Assembly (NCBI GenBank): GCA_023441805.1
Contig: JAEZNO010000025.1
Location: 62,001-126,000, forward strand
Length of the DNA stretch: 64,000 bases
From: Bacteroidota bacterium
Lineage (GTDB): Bacteria > Bacteroidota > Bacteroidia > Bacteroidales > Lentimicrobiaceae
Direction of reading: 5' to 3'
Shown here: positions 58,454-64,000 of the stretch, piece after piece
Numbering within the stretch: position 1 is the stretch's first letter
Layout: each line of letters opens with the position of its first letter
Made by a program: the position numbers and the translations under genes
The notes under the pieces: generated by a model
Told to the model about the DNA's origin: nothing
The model's input: only the letters and a program-made list of their open reading frames with translations
The model's database searches: none

Positions 58454-59098
58454 ATGAACTTACAACACTTCGATTTTTTCATAAAGGATCTAACAAAGGC
58501 ACTTACATTTCCATTACCGGGCGAAAAAGCACATGAATATCTTGCTCCTGAACTCCGAAAAGAGCAAATGAAGTTGATGCCTGACTTAAGTAAAGCTCAA
58601 CCGAGCAGTGTATTGCTTCTTTTCTATCCTGGCAAGGATAATCAGCCTTTGTTGGTTTTCACAAAACGAGTTGAGTACAAAGGTGTTCACAGTGGACAGA
58701 TTTCATTCCCCGGTGGGAAGGCTGAGACTTTTGATAAAGATATATTTGATACAGCCTATCGTGAAACCTGGGAAGAGATAGGTGTGAGAAGAGAGAATAT
58801 TTCAACAGTCGGTACTTTATCAGAATTATATGTTCCTCCCAGTAATTTTATGATCTATCCGGTTATTGGGGCTATGAACGAAGAGCCGGTGTTCAATATT
58901 GATAAGAATGAAGTAGCTGAGATTATAACAGTTCCGCTTACCTTTTTTACAGAAAAAAAATCAATCGGAAGTTATTCAGTAGTTACTTTTGATATGATGA
59001 CAATGTCGGTGCCGGGTTACATGGTCAACGGAAATCTTATTTGGGGAGCTACAGCAATGATTTTAAGTGAGCTGGTGTCAGTTGTTTTAGCCAACTAA
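58454..59098 (+). CDS. Nudix hydrolase, CoA-pyrophosphatase type
   Basis: A 214-aa Nudix enzyme. The UPF0035-type approach segment (HSGQISFPGGKAETFDKD) leads into the Nudix helix RETWEEIGV, which supplies the metal-binding glutamates. The spacing is that of CoA diphosphatases (YeaB/NudL) rather than mutT. It would hydrolyse CoA or acyl-CoA to phosphopantetheine and 3',5'-ADP, cleaning up oxidised CoA. TAACTTTG at 58431-58438 is a possible -7 box, 15 bases before the ATG. It is divergent from clpS. Confidence 0.88.
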   Translation: MNLQHFDFFIKDLTKALTFPLPGEKAHEYLAPELRKEQMKLMPDLSKAQPSSVLLLFYPGKDNQPLLVFTKRVEYKGVHSGQISFPGGKAETFDKDIFDTAYRETWEEIGVRRENISTVGTLSELYVPPSNFMIYPVIGAMNEEPVFNIDKNEVAEIITVPLTFFTEKKSIGSYSVVTFDMMTMSVPGYMVNGNLIWGATAMILSELVSVVLAN

Positions 59099-59131
59099 AG
59101 ATAAGAGTTAGCAGCTATTCTCAAATACTGA

Positions 59132-59563
59132 CTATTCGGAGGTAGCATTATCTAATATGATAACTTCGTATTTGATATCGACAGATTTCTTGAGCATTGC
59201 AGTAACCCCGCAATATTTATTCTGTGAAAGCTCAATTGCCTTTATCAGTGAATCACGGTTAAGTCCTTCGCCTTTGAATATATATTTCAGAACAATCGTC
59301 TCATAGACTTTGGGATGTGTATCAGAAAGATCACCCTCCACTTCTATTTTAAGCGACTTCAGGTTCATTCTCATCTTACGGGCAATGATAACAATATCTA
59401 CTGCTGTACAACTTCCAAGGGAACCCAAGAGAAGCTTCTTTGGAGAAATACCACTGCTTTTCTCTCCTGCATCTATGTGAGAATCTGCTATGACTTGATT
59501 TCCGTCAGATTCGATTGAAAATGCAAGATTATCCAACCAGTTGATCTCCAGATTATGTTTCAT
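59132..59563 (-). CDS. OsmC-family peroxide/thiol protein
   Basis: A 143-aa OsmC/Ohr-fold protein. The two redox cysteines are in LLGSLGSCTAVDIVIIARKM and NKYCGVTAMLKK. Such proteins reduce organic hydroperoxides or handle reactive sulfur; this one belongs to the broader OsmC branch. Its ATG overlaps the stop of the thioesterase gene by 4 bases, so the two are translationally coupled in the rimO unit. Confidence 0.88.
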   Translation of the reverse strand: MKHNLEINWLDNLAFSIESDGNQVIADSHIDAGEKSSGISPKKLLLGSLGSCTAVDIVIIARKMRMNLKSLKIEVEGDLSDTHPKVYETIVLKYIFKGEGLNRDSLIKAIELSQNKYCGVTAMLKKSVDIKYEVIILDNATSE

Positions 59564-60066
59564 TTCAGAGTCTTTATTTGAGGTTTATAGAATTCAGCCT
59601 TTCCGGGGTACCAGAATCTATGTTTTGCCACCTCTTGCGAAAATGTAAAGTACTTTATTATCCCTTCAGTACATAATTCCATCTTACTATTAAACAGATG
59701 TGCTTCAATTACAGCAATGTTTCTTTTCATTTCCAGTAATCTGGCCTTCAGATGAATGTTGCCTTCATTTACTTTGACAGGATGCCGTAATTTGAAATCC
59801 ATTTCGCAAGTGACTCCCGAAGTATCTAATTTTACGAAGACTAACCAACTTGCTATTTCATCAAGCAAAGTAGCCTGTATACCTCCATGCAATGTATTAA
59901 GCCAGCCCTGGAAGTGCTCTTTGGGTTCCCATACTGCTGTAACATAGTCATCCTCTTCAACAAATTTCAGCTGAAGTCCATGTTCATTGTCAGGTGAGCA
60001 TCCAAAACACTGGTAGCCATCAAGCTTAACAAAAGGATTATAGAGCTTTTTCATTCCAATCTTCAA
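59560..60066 (-). CDS. PaaI-type hotdog thioesterase
   Basis: A 168-aa hotdog-fold acyl-CoA thioesterase. The active segment is NTLHGGIQATLLDEIASWLVF with the HGG and catalytic Asp/Glu. It opens with the cysteine-containing CFGCSPDNEHGLQL found in this subgroup. The start overlaps the end of rimO by 29 bases (17 if the second ATG at 60054 is used) and its stop overlaps osmC, forming a tightly packed unit. Its substrate is unknown. Confidence 0.85.
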   Translation of the reverse strand: MKIGMKKLYNPFVKLDGYQCFGCSPDNEHGLQLKFVEEDDYVTAVWEPKEHFQGWLNTLHGGIQATLLDEIASWLVFVKLDTSGVTCEMDFKLRHPVKVNEGNIHLKARLLEMKRNIAVIEAHLFNSKMELCTEGIIKYFTFSQEVAKHRFWYPGKAEFYKPQIKTLK

Positions 60067-61384
60067 TTATTTCTCCATAAATGTCATAGGTGTCGTAACC
60101 TGTGATTTTGACCTTCACAAATTTACCCGGTTCAGTGATAGAAATATTATTAACTGAATCTTTGACTGTTATAATTACTTCATTATCAACTTCAGGCGAA
60201 TCATACTCTGTTCGTCCAATCCAGTCATCACCGACTTTCTTATCCAGCAGTACCTTTAATTCCTTACCTGTTAATGATGCATTAAATTGCTCAGAGATAG
60301 TCTGTTGTAGTGTCATTATCTTCTCAGTCCGTCTGGCTTTGACTGCCGGTCTGACATTATCAGATAGATTGTAGGCGTCAGTATTTTCCTCATGTGAATA
60401 AGAGAATACACCGAGACGCTCAAACCGAATATCTTCAACGAACTTGTAAAGTTCATTAAATTCTTCGGTTGTTTCATCGGGGTATCCTACTATCAGGCTT
60501 GTTCTGATAGCAATTCCCGGTACGGTAGTACGTATCTTTTCAACCAATTCACGAGTTTTGGCTCCATTGAGACCCCGCTTCATTGATTTAAGAATACGAT
60601 CATTAATATGTTGTAGCGGTATGTCGATATACTTACAAACTTTCGGATTGTCGCGAATAATCTCCAGAAGTTCAACAGGAAATCCCAATGGATAAGCGTA
60701 ATGAAGCCTTATCCATTCAATTCCGGTAACTTCGGAAAGTAGATTAATCAATTGAGGAAGAGCTTTCTGCCCATATATATCTGTACCATAAGCTGTAAGA
60801 TCCTGAGCAATAAGGATAAGCTCTTTTACACCTGACTTAGCAAGGAATTCAGCTTCTTTGATAAGCGTTTCAATAGGTTTGGAGATATTTTTACCCCTTA
60901 TGGCGGGAATTGCACAAAAACTACATCTATGGTCACATCCTTCAGAAGTTTTCAGATATGCATAATGCGAAGGAGTTGTGATAATTCGTTCGCTTAGCAA
61001 CTCTTGCCTGAATGGTGCATTCATATCCTGAAGTATCTGATTAAGATCATTTACACCGTAAATGCCATCAACTTCAGGGATTTCGATTTTTAACTCCTCT
61101 CTGTATCGCTCTGAAAGGCAACCCATAACATATAACTGTCCAATTTTGCCTTCCTTTCTGAGTTCTGACCAATGCAGAATAGTGTTAATTGATTCCTCTT
61201 TTGCATCATTTATAAAACCACAAGTGTTGATAATAATCACTTCAGCCTCTTTATTAGAGTCGTGATGGATTTCAAAACCTGCTGCTTTTAATTGCCGCAT
61301 CATGAACTCAGAATCTATAAGATTTTTAGAACATCCGAGCGTAACTACATTTACAGATCTATGATTTGCGAGTTTTGTCTTCAA
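60038..61384 (-). CDS. rimO: Ribosomal protein S12 methylthiotransferase
   Basis: A 448-aa radical SAM enzyme that methylthiolates an aspartate of ribosomal protein S12. The N-terminal UPF0004 domain binds one cluster (VTLGCSKNLIDSE with its Cys, then IINTCGF and VMGCLSER). The radical SAM cluster is in GCDHRCSFCAIP. A C-terminal TRAM domain (about 380-445) binds RNA or substrate. The order rpmG-DUF4295-ftsY-rimO is typical of Bacteroidota. It is followed by overlapping thioesterase and OsmC genes. Confidence 0.95.
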   Translation of the reverse strand: MKTKLANHRSVNVVTLGCSKNLIDSEFMMRQLKAAGFEIHHDSNKEAEVIIINTCGFINDAKEESINTILHWSELRKEGKIGQLYVMGCLSERYREELKIEIPEVDGIYGVNDLNQILQDMNAPFRQELLSERIITTPSHYAYLKTSEGCDHRCSFCAIPAIRGKNISKPIETLIKEAEFLAKSGVKELILIAQDLTAYGTDIYGQKALPQLINLLSEVTGIEWIRLHYAYPLGFPVELLEIIRDNPKVCKYIDIPLQHINDRILKSMKRGLNGAKTRELVEKIRTTVPGIAIRTSLIVGYPDETTEEFNELYKFVEDIRFERLGVFSYSHEENTDAYNLSDNVRPAVKARRTEKIMTLQQTISEQFNASLTGKELKVLLDKKVGDDWIGRTEYDSPEVDNEVIITVKDSVNNISITEPGKFVKVKITGYDTYDIYGEIIEDWNEKAL

Positions 61385-61556
61385 TGATGAATGTATTTTC
61401 TGTATTAAATAAATGAACGAATTGTCAAGGTTACTATAGCCAACTGTTACATAATATAACAGGTTAACACATAATTAAGGTAAGCCTGATTACTGACGGC
61501 TAAATTAGTCATTCAGTGGAAGGTAGAGGATATTAAACTAAAAATAAGGTAGTGGT

Positions 61557-62519
61557 TTAAGCCTCTGAATTAAATAACGAATCGACGAACTCCTCTTTAA
61601 TAAAAGGTTGCAGGTCAGTCATCTTTTCTCCTATCCCAATGTATTTAACGGGGACTCTGAATTGGTCGCTTATTCCGATAACAACACCACCTTTTGCAGT
61701 TCCGTCGAGTTTAGTCAGGGCGAGTGCATTGACCTCAGTTGCTGCTGTAAACTGACGGGCTTGTTCAATTGCATTTTGACCCGTAGAAGCGTCCAGTACC
61801 AGGAGAACCTCATCAGGAGCATCCGGCAGTAGTTTTTGCATGACCTTTCTGATCTTTGATAACTCATTCATCAGATTTACTTTATTATGCAATCGACCGG
61901 CTGTATCGATAATCAAAACATCAGCCTGCCTAGATATTGCTGATTTTAAAGCATCATAAGCTACAGAAGCCGGGTCGGCTCCCATACCCTGTGAAATGCA
62001 GGGAACCCCTACCCTGTCAGCCCATATCTCCAATTGTGAAACTGCAGCGGCCCTGAAAGTATCTGCAGCCCCAAGGACAACATTTTTACCGGCTTTCTTG
62101 AATTGATAGGCAAGTTTACCAATGGTAGTTGTTTTACCGACACCATTGACTCCAACTACCATTATTACATAAGGTTGTGGTCTCTTAGGAAAATCAAATT
62201 CCTTAATTAGCTGCGGGTGTTCGGTTTCATCGAGCAAAGCAATTACTTCCTCACGCAATATTCTATTAAGTTCACTGACTCCCAGATATTTATCGCGTGC
62301 GACTCTTTTTTCGATACGTTCAATAATCCGAAGAGTGGTTTCAACACCTACATCAGATGTGACAAGAATTTCTTCAAGATTATCAAGGACATCTTCGTCA
62401 ACTGTTGATTTGCCGGCTACAGCCTTTGAAATTTTGCTGAAAAAGTTGTCTTTGGTTTTCTCCAGGCCCTTGTCAAGCTCTTGTTTTTTTTCTTTTGTAA
62501 AGAAGGAAAATAGACCCAT
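61557..62519 (-). CDS. ftsY: Signal recognition particle receptor FtsY
   Basis: A 320-aa GTPase that docks SRP-ribosome complexes to the membrane. The short N-terminus (GLFSFFTKEKKQELDKG) provides an amphipathic helix in place of the long acidic A domain of E. coli. The NG domain is complete: GVNGVGKTT (G1), AADTFRAAA, IDTAGRLHNK (G3) and LTKLDGTAKGG (G4). The gene ends with FNSEA. About 70 bases before the start sits a terminator that separates it from DUF4295-rpmG. Confidence 0.95.
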   Translation of the reverse strand: MGLFSFFTKEKKQELDKGLEKTKDNFFSKISKAVAGKSTVDEDVLDNLEEILVTSDVGVETTLRIIERIEKRVARDKYLGVSELNRILREEVIALLDETEHPQLIKEFDFPKRPQPYVIMVVGVNGVGKTTTIGKLAYQFKKAGKNVVLGAADTFRAAAVSQLEIWADRVGVPCISQGMGADPASVAYDALKSAISRQADVLIIDTAGRLHNKVNLMNELSKIRKVMQKLLPDAPDEVLLVLDASTGQNAIEQARQFTAATEVNALALTKLDGTAKGGVVIGISDQFRVPVKYIGIGEKMTDLQPFIKEEFVDSLFNSEA

Positions 62520-62589
62520 AATAGAGTAATTCGAAATATAAATGACAAATGTAAAGAAAAGGAATAGATCAGGATGTATTAAAATACAA

Positions 62590-62627
62590 AACAGGATCTT
62601 TCCTAATTAACAAGAAAAGACCCTGTT
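62590..62627 (-). terminator. Terminator after DUF4295-rpmG
   Basis: Stem AACAGGATCTTT/AAAGACCCTGTT with one mismatch and a 14-nt loop, followed on the minus strand by TTTTGTATTTTA. It lies 20 bases past the DUF4295 stop and upstream of ftsY, so it may attenuate read-through into ftsY. Confidence 0.65.
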
Positions 62628-62646
62628 TATATTATGCCTTAAAGGC

Positions 62647-62802
62647 TTATTTTTTCGAAAGGAAATCTTTAACCATATCGTTAGGTACGATGGTTTCTTT
62701 AAAAGAGTAGGCACCTGTTTTTTCTGACCTAACCATTCTGATAACCTTTGCAAAATCTTTACCCGATGATGTTCTGAGGGTAGCAACAACTTTCTTTGCC
62801 AT
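62647..62802 (-). CDS. DUF4295 small basic protein
   Basis: A 51-aa conserved Bacteroidota protein beginning MAKKVVATLRTSSGKDFAKV and ending VPNDMVKDFLSKK. It is always found between rpmG and ftsY and is very basic. It is too short for most ORF callers; a 60-codon frame on the same strand (62607-62789) is out of frame and wrong. It is probably a ribosome-associated protein, given its size, charge and place 9 bases after rpmG, but its function is not established. Confidence 0.92.
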   Translation of the reverse strand: MAKKVVATLRTSSGKDFAKVIRMVRSEKTGAYSFKETIVPNDMVKDFLSKK

Positions 62803-62811
62803 GGTGCTTTA

Positions 62812-63000
62812 TTATTTAATTTCTTTGTGAATAGTCATTTTACGGAGAATAGGATTATATTTCTTAATCTCTAATCTTTCAGGTGTATTCTTCTTGTTCT
62901 TAGTGGTGATATACCTCGAGGTGCCCGGCATACCGCTGGCTTTATGTTCAGTACACTCTAAAATCACCTGAATTCGTGCTTCTTTACTTTTCTTAGCCAT
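62812..63000 (-). CDS. rpmG: 50S ribosomal protein L33
   Basis: A 62-aa ribosomal protein starting MAKKSKEARIQVILECTEHK, with the family's RYITTKNKKNTPERLEIKKY core. Only one Cys is present, so it is the zinc-free (C-minus) form. The usual upstream partner, rpmB (L28), is not there: the next 196 bases are non-coding and then a divergent recombinase gene begins. Confidence 0.95.
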   Translation of the reverse strand: MAKKSKEARIQVILECTEHKASGMPGTSRYITTKNKKNTPERLEIKKYNPILRKMTIHKEIK

Positions 63001-63196
63001 TGTATTAAGCCTTTAATTTTTAGGACTGCAAAAATACAAATATAATTCAATCAAACAAGACGTCTCGTAAAAAATATCACGCTTAATCCAAAAATTACAC
63101 CTCTATACTTCAAATAAACGTACTAAGTGCTGTCGTTTATTGTATTTTCGCACAAAAGAATATAGGTAACTTCTTATTATATCTGAATAAGCTGCA

Positions 63197-64000
63197 ATGC
63201 AATGGGAGGTATTCATAAAAGGATTCAGAGCCTGGCTGCAGGTTGAGAGATCTATGTCAGTGAATACTATCGAATCTTATTGCTCTGATGTCGAAAAATG
63301 TGCAAGTTTTATGGGTGAAATTTTGCCATCTGACGTAAAACTTGTCAATCTCCGGGAATTTGTGAAAGCATTAGCCTCGATTGGTATGGAAACATCCTCT
63401 CAGGCTAGAATAATCTCAGGGATTCGGTCATTTTACAAGTATCTGATATTAGAAGGAGTCGTAAAAGAAGACCCTACTGAGTTGTTCGAAATGCCCAGAA
63501 TTGGTCGCAAATTACCTGAAGTTCTTTCGAGAATGGAAATTGAACAAATGATCAGTGTAATTGACTTAAGCGATCCATTGGGCGAAAGGAATAAAGCCAT
63601 CATTGAAACACTTTATGCTTGTGGACTTAGGGTAAGTGAATTGATTGATCTTAAACTGAATGACCTTATTCCTGAGGAAGGATACATTATTGTGACCGGT
63701 AAAGGTAATAAGCAAAGAATAGTTCCAATTGCTAAAGTGGTTATCGATCAGATATTCAGGTATAAAGAACAAGTAAGAGTACATTTACCCATTAATCACG
63801 GGCATGAAAATGTGTTATTCTTAAATCGGCGTGGCAGGAAGCTCACCCGTGTAATGATCTTTCATATAATAAAGCAAACAGCTGAATTGGCAGGAATAAA
63901 GAAGACTATTAGTCCACATACATTCAGACATTCATTTGCAACACATCTGGTTGAAAATGGAGCAGATCTCAGAGCAGTTCAGGACATGTTAGGCCATGCC
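63197..64000 (+). CDS. XerC/XerD-type tyrosine recombinase (3' end outside window)
   Basis: 268 residues of a site-specific recombinase open to the window end. The N-terminal SAM-like DNA-binding domain begins WEVFIKGFRAWLQVERSMS. Catalytic residues seen so far are Arg in YACGLRVSELIDLKL, Lys in VTGKGNKQR, and His-x-x-Arg in SPHTFRHSFATHL, with the final His in MLGHA at the very end. The nucleophilic Tyr lies just beyond 64000. Length and motifs fit chromosome-dimer resolution (XerD-like), rather than an integron or phage integrase. A TATTTTCG lies upstream (63143-63150). Confidence 0.92.
   Translation, partial: MQWEVFIKGFRAWLQVERSMSVNTIESYCSDVEKCASFMGEILPSDVKLVNLREFVKALASIGMETSSQARIISGIRSFYKYLILEGVVKEDPTELFEMPRIGRKLPEVLSRMEIEQMISVIDLSDPLGERNKAIIETLYACGLRVSELIDLKLNDLIPEEGYIIVTGKGNKQRIVPIAKVVIDQIFRYKEQVRVHLPINHGHENVLFLNRRGRKLTRVMIFHIIKQTAELAGIKKTISPHTFRHSFATHLVENGADLRAVQDMLGHA

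Noticed and set aside
62607..62789. 60-codon minus-strand frame
   Set aside because: Out of frame with the DUF4295 gene (62647-62802), which has a clear family sequence and start.
63197..64000. Integron integrase or mobile-element recombinase
   Set aside because: Motifs and N-terminal domain fit chromosomal XerC/XerD; no integron-specific insertion and no cassette array or attachment site is seen.

Overview
This is a chromosomal segment of a Bacteroidota bacterium, most likely an environmental member of the Bacteroidales/Marinilabiliales type. The DNA is AT-rich and genes rarely have a Shine-Dalgarno sequence. Several promoters fit the Bacteroidota pattern TTG/TTTG, then about 16-23 nt, then TAnnTTTG. 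There is a type IX secretion C-terminal sorting domain, a TonB-dependent receptor with a carboxypeptidase-regulatory N-domain, and phylum-typical neighbourhoods (clpC/gyrA/TPR gene; rpmG/DUF4295/ftsY/rimO). No rRNA, tRNA, CRISPR array, intact insertion sequence or prophage was seen.

Layout. 1-10.7 kb: end of a DEAD-box helicase, rhodanese, MFS exporter, GNAT acetyltransferase, a TonB-dependent receptor behind an FMN riboswitch, a long intergenic region with a large cruciform repeat, a soluble hybrid histidine kinase, and an ECF sigma factor overlapping a small membrane protein gene. 10.9-16 kb: a translesion-synthesis cassette (DnaE-type polymerase, Y-family polymerase, and a divergent XRE-S24 LexA-like regulator whose promoter overlaps a perfect palindrome). 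16-19.6 kb: an arsenic operon aimed at methylated/organic arsenicals (arsR, thioredoxin-fold protein, ArsF-like, ArsG-like, ArsP-like permease, arsM). 19.7-32.5 kb: a secreted CHRD-repeat protein, VOC protein, M28 peptidase, TIGR02757 protein, old-yellow-enzyme reductase, a KamA-family aminomutase with a structured 5' leader, a C69 peptidase and an ADP-forming acyl-CoA synthetase. 32.6-45 kb: a fused FakA-FakB-like fatty acid kinase, lipoprotein, DUF1573 protein, aminotransferase, a second cruciform repeat, NamZ and Mpl (peptidoglycan recycling), a LolC/E-type permease, an APS/PAPS reductase and ClpC. 45-64 kb: gyrA, a TPR protein, a branching enzyme, small hypothetical proteins, a 1.2-kb decayed intergenic region, a Rel-family (p)ppGpp synthetase with a degenerate HD domain plus a two-OB-fold protein, a clpS/nfeD/floA cluster, a Nudix hydrolase, an rimO/thioesterase/osmC cluster, ftsY, DUF4295, rpmG and the start of a XerC/D recombinase.

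Best leads. (1) A well-conserved FMN riboswitch heads a lone TonB-dependent receptor, which points to an outer-membrane flavin importer. (2) A potentially pseudoknotted leader, with an unusual purine-rich ribosome-binding site, precedes a KamA-family enzyme whose two substrate-binding Asp positions are His and Asn; this suggests a glutamate-type rather than lysine 2,3-aminomutase. (3) The mutagenesis cassette has a self-cleaving-type regulator ending in a sliding-clamp-like peptide. (4) Two sequence-unrelated cruciforms share the same architecture of 11-nt units. All functional calls come from reading the sequence; no database search was run.
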